Shown here: positions 11,851 to 24,590 of the stretch, piece by piece | How positions within the stretch are numbered: the first letter of the stretch is position 1 | Layout of the letters: every line of letters starts with the position of its first letter | Source of the DNA: Kryptolebias marmoratus | Taxonomy: Eukaryota > Chordata > Actinopteri > Cyprinodontiformes > Rivulidae | Length of the DNA stretch: 64,000 nt | Direction of reading: 5' to 3' | Assembly (NCBI RefSeq): GCF_001649575.2 | Contig: NC_051431.1 | Coordinates: 25,267,575-25,331,574 of the forward strand | Made by a program: the position numbers and the translations under genes | Notes under the pieces: generated by a model | Told to the model about the DNA's origin: nothing | Seen by the model: only the letters and a program-made list of their open reading frames with translations | Database searches by the model: none

Positions 11851-13077
11851 CTCTATCATCCTATTCACATTGAGTATATGGTGATAGTTCCAACATCACA
11901 CAAATAGGCATTCAACCATTTCTTTGTACTGTGCCCTCAGTCCACTACTAACCCTCTTGAATATTAACGTAAATGACCCACAATAGGAAACAAACTCAAA
12001 GTATATTTTAATTTTAAATTTAAAGTGGTACATGTGAAATGTAAAGTCCCAGTATTTCTCTCAATTAATATCTGAAGGATTTTTAAATTTATTTAGGTGT
12101 GTTAAATATAGAAATGTACTGTAGACAAATAGCTTCATTTTTGTATTTGCACACAACAGGAATACATTTACATGACTTCCAGAAAGCATCCAGGGCTGGT
12201 GTGGGTGTTACAGGGTAATTCTAGCCCTCTCTTAGCTTTCAGCATTAATCCTGCCTTTGAAGCCTGTTAGGAATTTTTTTTTCTGTTTGCATATTTCAAG
12301 TTAGGTCTTTCAGCCCCAAATTATGTTGAGAAGATACACATACACACAAATATACACAATTGCAGCTACATTTTCTTTTGAGGAAAGGGCAGTTGTTGCT
12401 ATGAGCTTAGTTTGGCAGCAGGGATGAAGAGAAGGTTGGAGAGGGATAAGTAAATGCCATGGCCACAGATCAGGGGATATTTAACAGGCCTAGCTGTTGT
12501 TGTATTAAAGACAGGCTACTGTGGGAATGTCAACATAAATGCGCACACACACAAAAACACACAGAGGCATCCACACACACTTATACAAAAGATTTGATTC
12601 ATTGATTGTAGATTTAAACATATATCTGTACATATATTTTTCAGTTTTAATTATCTATGGTATCTGGCTCTTGACAGCAGTTCTCAACTGTGTGTCACTC
12701 AGCCAATCACAGTCCCTCACATGTTCCTGGAAACTGCTTTGCTGATAGATGAGTTCATTAAACAGCTCAGTATATGTCAATTTTAGGAGTTGATAGATAC
12801 CAAAGCTAACTTTAAAGTGAAAAACTGAAGAAAGATAGTGGGGCTCAATTATTGCTTGTCTAATAAAAGCAACGACCCTAAAAGTTCTCAATCCTTATAA
12901 ACATTTGAGATGGTTCATCCTTTTCTTAAATGTTTTTGATTTTGCACTGCTGGAACTGTAGCCATTCAGTTTTTTGGGGGGTCTTTTTTTTATGCTCCTC
13001 CTTCAGCATAGGTGTTTTTTTAGTTCAGTGGGGAGTCTTTTGAAATGTAAAAGGTTGTGACTGGTTCATATATAAAT

Positions 13078-13290
13078 GTACAGTTGAAACCAAAAATTTA
13101 CATACGCAATAAAAAACGACACATGCATTTTTTCACACTGTCTGATCTGAAATCAGAATAAACTTTTCCCGTTTTGGGTCAGCTAAGATTTTCAAAATTA
13201 TTTCCATTTGCTAAATGCCAGAATAATGAGAGAGAGAATGTTTTTGAGGCTATTTTATTACTTTTCTTCAAAGTAACCATAACCCTAACC
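13078..13290 (+). mobile_element. Tc1-like terminal region (fragment)
   Basis: Starts 'tacagttgaaaccaaaaatt' and 'tacatacgcaataaaaaacg', then 'tctgatctgaaatcagaata' and 'atttgctaaatgccagaata', the terminal repeat of a fish Tc1 family different from the one at 10.7-11.9 kb. It begins at a TA dinucleotide. The transposase part is absent. Confidence 0.7.
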
Positions 13291-14754
13291 CATTTTCGCC
13301 TTTTGAGCTTACGTACACTTTTAGTATGATTTCTATGCAATCTTTAATAAATGAGACCCCTGGTCAATATTCTGCATCACTTCTTGCTGGTCCATTTCAT
13401 ACTGACACTGTCTAACCAATACATACATTTTATTCTATTTGTTTTGAATCCTGTCAATATTTTCAACAACATAACACCAACATGTTGCAAACTTTATCTA
13501 CTAACTCAAAACAATTCCAAACTTTTCCAGCCATAATAGCCAAACTCATATCTTGCTTTTTCATCTCCCTTGACTCCACTCTCCACAAAGGAACAGAAAC
13601 ATGAGCACATCCAGACACACACGCACACAAGTGCACAAGAAAAACTAATAATGGCATGAGCTGGCACTGAGCCTCTTCTTTTCATTCAATGTGATGGTTA
13701 TCAGTGTTATTTGGTGTAATACTTTGACAGAGGGCTTTGTACAGTTTATCTTTTAGTTGGTTGAAAATAAAAATGAATGGTCTCAGAAAACAAAAGCTTC
13801 ATATTTTTTTCTATTTGTGTGAATCTTTGAACACTAAAGTATAAACAGGATATTTAAAATGATATTTTTGCAAACCTGTTTCCAAATCGTTACAAAGGTT
13901 GTTGACCATAGTAAAGTACACCACCATTATTTGTCTACTTCATCTATGTAAATAACATAAAAAAAGAAATTGTCTGGCAAATCAGCTGAAATGTAGTTAC
14001 TTTAGAGCAGCACTATCCGACACTTCCAAGGAGTTAAAACTATTGTGGTTGCAAATATGGATTACAACTGTGTCTACAACGGCAACCTTGAGACAATGTT
14101 AAAAAACATCTGCCAGATTGTACTGCGTCTTTGCATGGTCTTGGTGAGGTTTTCAGGCACATACTAAAAAAGCAGTAAGTCATAGGTTATGGAAGGTTTT
14201 GACAATGCACAATTCTTCCATAGCAAGGTTGTGGTGGTTTATTATCATAGTGGCAGCGTATCAAGGTCCTAGGTGGAGTTTGGAGATGCATGGTGGCAGT
14301 GTATCAGTGATGTATGCATACCTGCCAACATTTATGGATGGCAATGAGGGACACTTATATTTATTAGCAAGCACCAGTGGTGTGAAGTGATCCTAAAAGG
14401 ACTAGAAAGTTTTGAAAAAAAAAAAAAAATACTCTAAACTATTTTGCAGCCATTTGAAGTGCATTTTACTAAATTCTTAGGATTGATAAAACAACATAAA
14501 ATCAGTGTATTATATACTTATTCAAAGGTAGCCTTTAAGCTGAACTTTATCTGAGATCATACTTGAAAATTGCATTACCCTTATTTCATTTTTTTACACA
14601 CTGAGCACCATAAATGTACCTGAACTTCAACAATAAAACTGATAAATTTCCATCTTATTATTCCATCCTTTATATAGTATTGTTGGATACTTATGATAAT
14701 AATAATGATAAATAACAATAAATAAAATAATAGTATTTTAAAACTACAGTCTTC

Positions 14755-15178
14755 TGTCACAACGAGGGGAGACAGAGGCGACTCCTGAACGTAAAATCAT
14801 CTTTAAAAAATAAACTAATTTATTCCAAAAAAACAAGATAGACAAAACAAAAGGCTGACGTGGCAGCAAAAGAGAAAATAACCAAACATCTAAACGAAGG
14901 AGCAGGGCATGGCAGGGAGCAGAAAAAGAAAACAACAACAACAACAACAATGATCCAGCGGGGTGGTGGAGAAAATGACCAGGTTATATACACAGGGGAT
15001 AATCATGGGAAGTGGGCACAGGTGAGTGATTACAATAACTTGCAGGTGGAGATGGGCGTGGCAGATAATCAGGGGCAAACAGAGGGGAAGTGAATACTGA
15101 CTGAGGCATTGGGAAAACAAGAAAACAAATGCAAAATGAATCCAAAAGAAAAACAAAAACAAAACCCAAATCATTACA
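14755..15178 (-). mobile_element. Solo LTR, minus orientation (424 bp)
   Basis: Plus-strand ends are TGTCACAACG and AAATCATTACA; read on the minus strand it begins TGTAATGATTTGGG and ends GTTGTGACA. Flanks GTCTTC (14749-14754) and GTCTAC (15179-15184) look like a diverged target duplication. The minus strand has a TATATAACC box and 'ggaataaattag', a polyadenylation signal also found in the LTR at 20590-21016, which is nearly the same length. A (CAA)n run lies inside. No internal retroviral-type genes are attached, so it is solo. Confidence 0.7.
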
Positions 15179-15217
15179 GTCTACTGACTTATTATTACTT
15201 TGTCTCTGAACCCCATC

Positions 15218-15253
<36 letters not shown>
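15218..15253. repeat. (TA)n microsatellite
   Basis: About 15 TA units just after the solo LTR. Confidence 0.95.
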
Positions 15254-15255
<2 letters not shown>

Positions 15256-16929
15256 CAGTTTTTCAGGAGTGATATGTCTTGCTCACTGCATTGGTTGATT
15301 GGTTGTTTCTCTTTTTTGTTGAATGTTGAGGTTTGTATTCTGTAAAGCTGTTCTGTCCTTTTCAAGCAGCAAAACAGGAGTCTGCTGTCAGCCAGTTTGA
15401 ATGTAACACACTAACTTCCACCTTCAATCATCTCCAGCATGATATTAATGATAATAGAATGAAATGAAAATGAAGTCAGAAATGTCAGCAAAACAACACA
15501 CTGACATTTACTTTAAGAAAAAAAGTAAATTATATTGTGCTGTATGCAGTAAGAAAAAGCCTTTTTGAAGCTGATTGCACAATCTTTAAGAAAAAAAAAG
15601 ATTCCAGATCCAAATCCATCATGCCCTTCTCAACAGGAGCCATACTGAACTACACAACCACATACAACTGAACAAAAGCTGTGAGTGGCAGATTGTCAAA
15701 CAAATTAAAACAGAAATCCGGGTATTCTTTTTTAGTTGTTATGTGAGGCTCTCAGCTTTTTCGTGTACGCCCACATACTTGCAGTCCCTGTGAGGGCTCT
15801 GAAATAAAACTGACCTAAGGGTTGTTGGTAGTCAGGGCAATTAGTATGAACCTCAGACTGTAGGTCCCTCTTTCTGAAGTACCAGAAAATAATTAGAGCA
15901 ATACAGCAAAGGTGGTTTTGTTTCTCATTTTTGCATGTTACTGTCAGCTTCTGGGTAAAAGTCATCATTATTAGAAGAATAAATGAGAAGTGGCATTTAA
16001 TTTAACAATTAATAATGAAGCCTGTTTTGACATCTAAACTGTACCCCTTTTCTCAGTCCTTGCAGGAGGACTTTATAACAGTTTAACAAGCAGACACCAG
16101 ATAGGTTTGACTAAACTCTATTCTTTAAATAGTCAGAATAAGCTGTTCCATTCTTGAGTGACTCTACTTCTACAAAATTTAAGTGAATAATAAAAATTCA
16201 TTGACATTCACTGCATTGATGATCTTGGAGGTAAAATTGTGGACCGAGGAGAACCAGATAAAAAATTAATGTGCTTTGAACATGTATTGTAGGAGATGTG
16301 ACTGGGTATTAAATATGCATCCACCCCACGTCGATACTCTTACTTGTGAAAGGGGGTGGTGGAAGGTTTATAACAAAAGTTGGACCAGTGTTTACTGAAA
16401 TTAATTGATTTTTTTTAAACATGATGGAAGCCAATAAAAGAAAAATCAGTAAACTAAAAGAAAACAAGCCATTATGTACCAAAACTATCCAGTAATGCCT
16501 CTCATATTAAAATGGTAATATATTCGAGAGTTGTGCCTGCAGATGTTGAATAAACACAGTGGGAGAATACACAGTTCTAATAAAGACCTGTTTGTGACAA
16601 CTTGTGAGACGTTAGAGGGAGACAAATATGTGTTGACAGGAATGTTTTCTTTATTCCCACATATACTCAAGACAGCTGATATTCTCCACTCGTTCATTTT
16701 GAATTCAGGGACACAACGACACAATGAAATAAAAACTATATTGTCTGAAATATAAATTAAGCATTACTGCTCTATTCATAGCAGCTCAAAAACATACCTG
16801 GGTATGATGTGAAAAACAACAAGGCATTTTATTTGTTATTTAATTCATAATAAAAATAAAAACATATAATAAACAAAACTGCATTTTTGTGTCCAGACAA
16901 TTTGATTATGCAATATTTTCTTCTAGATG

Positions 16930-17601
16930 TCTGGACATTTTTCAATACATGGGAGGGGAGTGGTACTTGTCATGTCTAATGTGGCCCAGCTTGCAGACTG
17001 ATGTGTCGCTTTCAGTAGATCTGTGTGGCTCTTCGGTTTGCACAGCCTCAATACACAGTCTCTTTGATGAACTGATTTATAGGTGGCATTAATGTTCCAG
17101 GTGGGCCGGATGTTGAGGAAGCTCAGTTTTCAACATTTCCTTATCACTTCCATCACCATCTTATTGTTGGGCTCATAGATGTGCCACAGATCCAGGACAT
17201 TCAGAGTATGCAGCAGAGATTCTGCTTTTCTGTCTGCAGTGAAGGCTGTTAATCCATCTAGCTGGATTACTCAGTCAGATTAGTACAGAGCCAGTCTCTT
17301 TGCCTCGTTCCTGTCTTTTAGCACAGCACTATCTGTACGTCCTCATCCGGTCAGCAGGCTGCCTCCTCAGCACTTTGTGATACACCTCATCCTCAATAAT
17401 GGGAAGTCTGTGTTCTACCACAAACTGTTAAAGGTTTTTCCTGGTCTCCATTAAAGACTCATAATTGATTTGTATGGCAGTTATAGAAAAACACTTTTAC
17501 AAAAGTTGTACTTTTCTCCAAAGAAGGAATGGCTTCTGCATCTTGGCCAGTGACCCAGTCTTTAGGTTCTGTCTTATCATTCCATGGGAGTATAACTCAT
17601 G
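16930..17601 (-). pseudogene. Decayed coding-like sequence, parent gene not recognised
   Basis: The minus strand shows long protein-like stretches interrupted by stops and frameshifts: from 17601 down HELYSHGMIRQNLKTG, KMQKPF; then NYESLMETRKNL, stop, QFVVEHRLPIIEDEVYHKV, LRRQPADRMRTY; after a frameshift DSAVLKDRNEAKRLALY; then LDGLTAFTADRKAESLL, HTLNVLDLWHIYEPNNKMV, MEVIRKC, stop, LSFLNIRPTW. Its charged, helix-rich composition is unlike transposase or reverse transcriptase. There are no introns over at least 500 bases, so a processed pseudogene of a host gene is most likely; a captured or unknown transposon gene is the alternative. I do not recognise the parent. The part below 17090 is less certain. 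Confidence 0.5.
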
Positions 17602-17951
17602 CAAAGAAACATGTTTTATCAGAGATTTTTATGGCACAAAGAAAAAGAATTAGTAAAAAAAAATGAAATAATGACTACATGTAAAAACTTCTCCCCAGGA
17701 CAATGAAGAGAATAAAAAGATTAAAGTAATATCAAGAAAGCCTATGTTTATTTTATGTAAGCAGTGTTGCCACAAGTGACATCTACTGGATGACAAATGG
17801 TCAAACAAAGTGCAACAGTGTAAATAGACTAAACAAATGTTTTTCTACCCTCCATCTTTCCTGTGTTCATTCACTTGGAACAGTCAATGTACCACCTGTA
17901 CAAGTTTGTTGTCTCTGTGTAGCCCAGTAGTACACAACACTCATTTGTCTA

Positions 17952-17953
<2 letters not shown>

Positions 17954-18010
<57 letters not shown>

Positions 18011-18040
18011 TGTGAGAGAGAGACAGAGAGAGAGACAGAG
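17954..18040. repeat. (GT)27 microsatellite with GA-rich end
   Basis: Uninterrupted GT units to 18008, then GAGTGTGAGAGAGAGACAG-type sequence. Open frames reported through it are Cys-Val or His-Thr repeats without coding meaning. Confidence 0.95.
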
Positions 18041-18469
18041 CTCTCAGCCCCTGAGACAACTTGCAGTTTAAATTTGTGCCACCCAACAACTATTTCTGTG
18101 GCAGCTGTTACATTGTTCTTTGGTGTAAAAAATGAGTGTGGGCATGTTTTATCAGTTGTCATTTTAAATTCTCATTTCTCTTTCTGCGATCTAAAATGAT
18201 GAGTGTGTTAGTGATTAGGCTGGAATAAAATAAAAATGGAATCCCCGTGAATTATTGAGAATCTGAGCAAATGTCCAAATGAGCAGGATGTTCAATCATG
18301 CTTAGTAAACAAGAAGATGTGTGAGAGTGTATTTTTAACTGTGGAAATAATGAGAAGGTGCACCTTCATTGAGGATAAAGATGACAGGTGTAAAGAGTAC
18401 TGCAGAGGGGTTTTTGTTTAAGTACTTCATACTGGGTTAGGATCCCACTATGCTTTTCATGGGATACAC

Positions 18470-19005
18470 GACATATTGGAACTTGGCTGGATCACCCTAA
18501 CCTTAGAAAACCTTTTAAAGTCAAGTTGAACATGAAGCTACTACTCTTTTAGTACTTGTCAAATAGTTTTTTCCCCACTATTTTCCATGTCCTGAAGATG
18601 CTGTCCTAAGTCTCTGTGCCCACCCAGGTACAACTCATTCAGACCTCATCAAGATGCAGCTACAGGTATCACACCTGTGCTAGGTTGTTTCCATGACCTT
18701 GTCACAGCCATGGTGGTATCCTATAGAGTAAGGCGAGTGTGACCAGCCTCAACCACCAAGTCACACTGGTGCTTGCATAAATATCCCTTAACACATTTCA
18801 CCTAGAACCTCAATATGCTTCCACCATAATGATAAAACACTATGACCTTGCAAAAGAAAGTTTTGCGCTTGCTCAAAGCTATTGTCTTTTTAATACTTGT
18901 CTGAAGATCTTGCCAAGACCCCTCAAGTTCTGGCTAATGTTTTAATGTCATAGCAGGGTTGTCATTCAGTATGAAGAGGCCTTACTCAGACTGACGATTG
19001 AGGAG
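18470..19005 (+). repeat. Unclassified interspersed repeat, copy 1
   Basis: Shares ordered blocks with 58360-59015 and 60400-60945. Block 1 is 'ttttagtacttgtcaaatag'. Block 2 is 'gcagctacaggtatcacacc' with 'ggttgtttccatgaccttgt'. Block 3 is 'ctgaagatcttgccaagacc' with 'gttctggctaatgttttaat'. It ends in 'cattcagtatgaag'. Same orientation in all three. No terminal repeats, tRNA head, LINE tail or coding frame was recognised. Confidence 0.65.
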
Positions 19006-19454
19006 GAGGAAGGCTCCATAATGATGGCTGTTTCTGAATTCATAGTAGTACTACACAGATTTGGAAATGTATACAGTTTGACAAAAGCTGTTTCAAAGCA
19101 ATGCACAAGCAAACAGAAAAGATCAGAAGCAAACATTGTCAAGACTGCCTTTAATGAGCCATGGATTTGTCAGACAGTTATCTGCATGTTTCACACAACA
19201 GCTCATTTGGATATTATCCTGTGTTTGTGCTTTGCATCTTTTAGAAACTGTACATATTCTCCATAATAGTTGTCCAATTCATTCAGATGTTTGTTCTGTC
19301 ATATGTATATTCCCTGGTTACCATCTGGAGTATTCAGGAGATGCTGCAGTGGAGGTTCAGAAACAGCTTCATATTAACTTTCAGGCAAATTCTTGCTTTG
19401 AGAAAACAGGCTGCATTTTCTGCTTGACTTTAGTGAAGCATTCGAGTGTCTGTG

Positions 19455-19488
19455 AGTGTGTATGTGAATGTGTGTGTGTGTGTGTGTT
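19455..19488. repeat. Imperfect (TG)n microsatellite
   Basis: Interrupted TG tract ending in about eight clean TG units. Confidence 0.85.
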
Positions 19489-20323
19489 TCTTGGCAGCCA
19501 ACAGTCCTGATCTGTGATAAGAGAAGGAAGAGGATGAATGAGTGAGGGGGAGAAGAAAAATAAATGACTTCGCACTTCCCGTTCCCATTTCCTCCTCTCT
19601 AATCTCGGACTGGCTGCTGCTTTAGCACTTTTCATCCCTGCTCTGGTATTAGCTTGTTTCCCTTTATTACAATCATTATTTCCTTTTTCCCTTTTGCCTG
19701 AATATCTATCTTGCATTTTAACATTTTCTCTTTTGTTGGCTGGATTGTTCTTCTATGTTTTTCCTGTTCTAATGTCCTCTTATCTTGCAGTTTTTTCATA
19801 TTCATGAAAGTAGTAATCTAGTTATAGAACAATTATTTGAATCTTCTTATACTGAGCATTTCTCTTTAACTGGATTACATTGTTACACTGCTGTGCTTGC
19901 TGTCGCGGGGATCATTATGCGTGCTCTTGATGCTCTTCATCTTGGCTTCAGGCGGGAAGGTGGCAGGAGTCTGACAAAATGGGTTCACCTCCCTGTGTCA
20001 GAGGGGAGCAAAAGATGGATAAAAAGTAAATGTATGTCTGTGAGGTCGCAGTGTGTTTCAGAGAAGAGAGCAAAATAAGAGAAAGACTTCTAGATGTATG
20101 GTGCATTAAATGGACCAACACACATATTTTCTTTGAGGAAAGGTGTACATCTATATCACAAAAGCAATATGACTCAAGCAAGTGTTGGTTTCCCATCTGC
20201 AAAAACCTATTTTTTTTTTTAGGTTAGATGGATTAATTTTTATGAAACTCTTAGAAGGTAATTACTTGATGTACATCTAGAAATTATTAAAGTTCACAAC
20301 TTATGACTAACTGAACTTATGAA

Positions 20324-20341
20324 ACACACACACACACACAC
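20324..20341. repeat. (AC)9 microsatellite
   Basis: Short clean AC run. Confidence 0.9.
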
Positions 20342-20589
20342 AAACCTCCATAATTTCTACAGATATTGACAGAAGATTTTGGCTGGCTGTAGCTGAGAGT
20401 CATTCCCAACACAAACTTTAGCATGCATGACAGTGGGTGATATGAATTCATTCAAGAAATGTTACTTTTATTTTGATAGGTTATGCCTACAGACATTTTT
20501 TTTTAAAACTTATTTCTTAATAATCAACAGCTTTACAAACAGGCAAGTCACCTAACAAAAAGTTTGTACTGTTTCAAAGAAACAAGAGG

Positions 20590-21016
20590 TGTCATGATTT
20601 GGGGGTCTTTGGGTTTGTTTTTGTATTGGGTTTATTGTTTCTTTAATTATGTTATTTGGCTCCTATGTTTAGTTTTGGCGTTTTGTTCCCTGCGACCTTT
20701 GTGTTCCCTGTAATCATACACCTTTCCTCTGCTCAGTACCTGTCAGCCTGACTCAACAAGCCACAAATGTCCCTCGTTCGTAATCACTCACCTGTGTCCA
20801 CTTTCAAATCATCCTCAGCTTTTAAAACCTGTTCATCTCCTTCATTTCCACTCCTATGTGTTGTCTGGTTTTTTCTCGTGTCTTGCCCCTTGTGTTCCTG
20901 GAAACCTGGTTTGTAGTTTTAGTTGGTTAGCCTTTGTTTTAATGTTTTATTAATAAATTAGTTTTACTTTGAGTAAATGAGTCTGCATTCTGGGTACCTG
21001 TCCTTCCACCCTGACA
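20590..21016 (+). mobile_element. Solo LTR with 5-bp target duplication (427 bp)
   Basis: Begins TGTCATGATTTGGG and ends CCACCCTGACA, the TG...CA ends of an LTR. AGAGG is duplicated at 20585-20589 and 21017-21021. Internal order fits an LTR: a TTTAAAAC promoter-like box near 20820, then AATAAA at 20952-20957. A 5-bp duplication suits Gypsy- or ERV-type integrases. No internal region is attached, so it arose by LTR-LTR recombination. It resembles the minus-strand LTR at 14755-15178. Confidence 0.85.
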
Positions 21017-22109
21017 AGAGGCAATAATATGAGTCATATTACTCCATTTTTCAGTCATGTAATTCAACCTCTATTTTTGCTTTCACTTTGATCATAATCG
21101 CAAGACAAATGCACATGCACAGTATCAATAACTTGACATTTATCTTTTGTTGTCTCCTGCGTTCAAGATGTTTAAGCAGTAAAGTAGCATCACCTCTTCT
21201 TCCTTTTTATCTTTAGATCAGACAGTTTTTTTTTCTCATCTTTGTTTTTTGCTTGAGGTCATTCAAATTACTTTGACAATCTGTATTGAATATGTGAAAA
21301 AGTCTCTTAGAAACTCATTATATGTACATTTACCCCATTGGGTTCTGTTTAATAATCAAAAAAGCTTTTGTGAAGTACTGTCCATTACACTAATAGCCTG
21401 CAAACATTTGAATAGTAGGTGGTACTCAAAAAGTATGAATCTTCTCACACTAACAGAGCAGATGTGGGCGTTTCAGGTTGGTTCCATTACTGTTAAATAC
21501 TGCCAACGGCACTTTTAGGGTTTTGATCTTTACAAAACCCTCAGCTCAGTAAAAAGCAGTGCTCCTCCAAAATCATGTCATTTAATTCCATTCTTCAGGT
21601 TATTAGTCCAAAAGTTTATGATTAATTTACACTTAAGGTATGTTTTATACTTGTAGCCTGTCTTGATTTGAGTTGGAGTTTAAGAAGGAAAGTAGTTAAA
21701 CTATTTTAACTCAGTTAACCTCTGCTAGCCGAATTAACTTTTTTGGCCTGTGACTTGTTTACAGTCTTCAAAATAGAAAATTTGTCCTACTGATGTTGGC
21801 AAAAGCTGCAGAAAGTTTATAAAGGCTTTATAGCAAAGAATTTTTAGATGTCTCCAGAGCTTGTGAGTAAATCCAACATGGCAGTCAACAGAAACTATTG
21901 AGTTCAAACTGAGGTCTGGCCAATCAAAAAACTTTGTGATCAGTCTGTTTGTAGAACTGCTTTAAAAGTTCAAGTTTATACATCTGTGGGAAGATTACCC
22001 AGACTTCAGTGGATGCACACAGTTCAGTGATACATACACAAAGATGATGCAAATAAAGAGATAAACAAGCTAGAATGAATTTTGTAAACAAGCCTTGCAT
22101 CGTGATAAA

Positions 22110-22520
22110 AAGTAAATGTAGACATATTTGGGTTTAATAAGAAAAGTCATGTCTGGAGGGAAAAAAGACAGCAGAATTTTCTGAACTCAACAGAACATCT
22201 TTTTAACTACAAAGCATGGAGTGGATCAATCATGATGTGGGCTCATGTTCCATCCCATTCAATGGATCTGAGAGAAAAAAAGCACAGATCCAATCAGTAT
22301 GTATCTAAAAATTCTATAAGCTGACATCACTCCATCTGTATAATACATGCAATGGAATTAGGATCTTTTATATAGTATGGATGCTAAACACAACTCAAAA
22401 CCTCCCATGAACTATTTTACAAGGTACAAGCTGAAGATTTGTCACAGTCTGGGGTTAGACATTGAAGGAGCAGTGCATGCTAGATTGCTCAAGGATCTGA
22501 GAGAACTGGACATATTTGGC
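22110..22520 (+). pseudogene. Tc1-like transposase remnant
   Basis: In shifted frames the translation shows KHG followed by GSIMMWAHV, matching the Tc1 motif KHGGGSIMLWG. LGLIRKVMSGG and an ADITPSV stretch lie upstream and downstream as in Tc1 transposases. Several stops and frameshifts. No terminal repeats were identified. Confidence 0.5.
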
Positions 22521-23949
22521 AGGTAGAATCAAAGTCCAAATCCCATGTAAGAACTTAAAGAGTGACAAACCCAGGCACAACTGTGACAAAATGAATTTTC
22601 AAGCTCCTGTCAAAGAGAGTAATGAATTCTAATTGCTCACAGTGCTTTGGCTTTAAATTTTATTACTCTTTTTAAAGCTGGAGACAAAATCCAAGTTAAT
22701 TTTGCTTCATATGAAAAAGGGTGTCAACCCTAACTTTACCCCAAGGCTTTTTACAAAGACTTTTACTGTTATTCACAGGAAAATTCAAACAAAACTTTGA
22801 GTTAAGCTTGTATGTTCCATGAAAACCTGTGCACTGATAATAGATGAAACTGTAAACTATAATAAAGTTGTATTATTATTATTTTGTTGTTGTTTTGTTA
22901 AGTACATCATAAACTGTTGAAAGCATAAATCCCTTGGAGGTACCGGGGCTCAAATAAAGAAAAATGTCTTTAAAACTTTATTAGAAGTTGATATCAAGAT
23001 GTGAACTTGCAGCTGAACATTTTAACCCCCACGCCTTCACCGACACCTACCTGTTGGCCCTTCGTTCAAAGTCACAAAGTGTAGTGAGTGGTTAAAATAA
23101 ATCACTGTAAAATTAATAAAATCAGTATGCTCTCAGTTGTTACTGATTTCTTTTACACGAATAGTAAGTATGCAACATCAGTATGATTATATAGGGCATG
23201 TAAAAGTACTATAGTTAGTAACTTAAACAGACTTTGCATATGGGTCAATGTATGACATCCAATTTTTTTGTCCAACTCTACTTTTTATAGTTAAAAAAGG
23301 GTTTAAATGCATAAAAAACACAGATATGTAATATATCTCCTACACATACACTTACTTTATCCTTTTAAAAATTGTTTTGTTTTGTTTTTTTTGCCTATTT
23401 TTGTGGTCTTTAAAATGTCAAAATGTCACGTGGCACAACCGTTCAAACTCAATTATTGTTTCAAAAAAGTCTTAAAAATTACATTAAATCTGTTCAAATA
23501 TATTTTATTTTCTATTTGGCATGATTTTCAAAGCTTTTTTTTCTATCTTGTACATACTTTCATTATAACATATAAACAAACTTTCTCCGCTGATGTCCAT
23601 TTAACAAAATATCATGTGGGGCGACCATCGAAAAATTTCCACTTTGGGACTTATATTTTGAAACCCACTCAAAAACAAAGAGAAAAAAAAAGAATTGAAA
23701 AGAGTCATGTTTTTAGTAATACTGTACATCAGATTACATTAGACTAGATAGTAATGTGTTTGTTAAGATGCAAAAAAAAAAAGTTTTAACAAAGAAATAC
23801 ACTTTTGGTGTACACCTCACTGCCTCCAATACCAATACCTACATTGAACCAAAACAGCATGAATTATTAAGTCTGTAAACTAAATAGCTCTTCAAAAAAA
23901 GAAAAAAAATAGTTTTATATAGAGAAGACGGACAAAACTGCCAGTTTTA

Positions 23950-24395
23950 TAAACAAAAAGTGCAAACAAACAAGAGCACACAGCGACAAAAACACATGCG
24001 ACATACCGGCTGCATTTGGTTTGAATCCAAAGTGCTCCCACACCGCTGCTGTTACTGCGAGCTTGAAACCAGTTCCATTTCAGTTTTTTACCCCAATATC
24101 AAAAAGCGTTTCTTTAGCTTGCTAATTCCTCATGGGGACTAATGCTGCAGAGGTACAGAACGACTCGCCTCGGCTGGCTATCCGATGCGATAGGCCACGC
24201 CCCCTTACGCTAAGAGAAAGGGAGGAGTTAGTGAAGAGCACCGGAGCCTTTTGTCCTCCACTGTTTTCAGGAGAAAAGGAGAAAAGAGAGAGAGAGACAC
24301 GAAGAAATGATAACTCCGATAAATGAGAATTACCGACTTCATTTTAATTTATCGTGCGATTAATTGATTTATCGTTTATCGTGACAGGCCTAGGT
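23950..24395. mobile_element. DNA-transposon-like block with TGTCACGATAA-type end
   Basis: The right end 'tttatcgtttatcgtgacag' with 'gcctagg' is a terminus seen in teleost DNA elements. The block is richer in GC and CpG than its surroundings. The opposite end was not found, so it is truncated or the class is wrong. It abuts a LINE-like 3' tail. Confidence 0.35.
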
Positions 24396-24590
24396 GTATG
24401 AATGTGATCTAAAGAACTGATTAGGCTCTATAGACTGATTTATTCAGATTAGCTTTGTAGAGATTAGAGTGCTGTATGAATGTGTGTGTGGATGGGGAAA
24501 TGAGGGCAGAGTGTGTAGTAAAGCACTTTGAGTGGCCTGGTTGGCTAGAAAGGCACAATATAAGTAAAGTCCATTTACTATGTTTCTATA
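24396..24590 (+). mobile_element. LINE/retroposon 3' tail
   Basis: Contains 'gtaaagcactttgagtggcc', 'tagaaaggcacaatataagt' and 'aaagtccatttac', a 3' terminal pattern of teleost LINEs and their dependants. Similar tails occur at 31445-31490 and 35440-35506. Confidence 0.5.

Noticed and set aside
13270..13300. Telomere-like 'aaccataaccctaaccc'
   Set aside because: Only two partial units, next to a Tc1 end; too short to be an interstitial telomere.
17837..18199. 120-codon ORF across 17.8-18.2 kb
   Set aside because: Most of it is translation of the (GT)n microsatellite.
19136..19510. 124-codon ORF containing YHLEYSGDAAVEVQKQL
   Set aside because: A short stretch looks protein-like, but it does not match a calsyntenin exon, has no convincing splice sites, and runs into a TG repeat.
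23307..23747. 146-codon plus-strand ORF
   Set aside because: Composition is dominated by Phe/Lys/Leu from AT-rich sequence; no family motif. Kept only as a low-interest repeat note.
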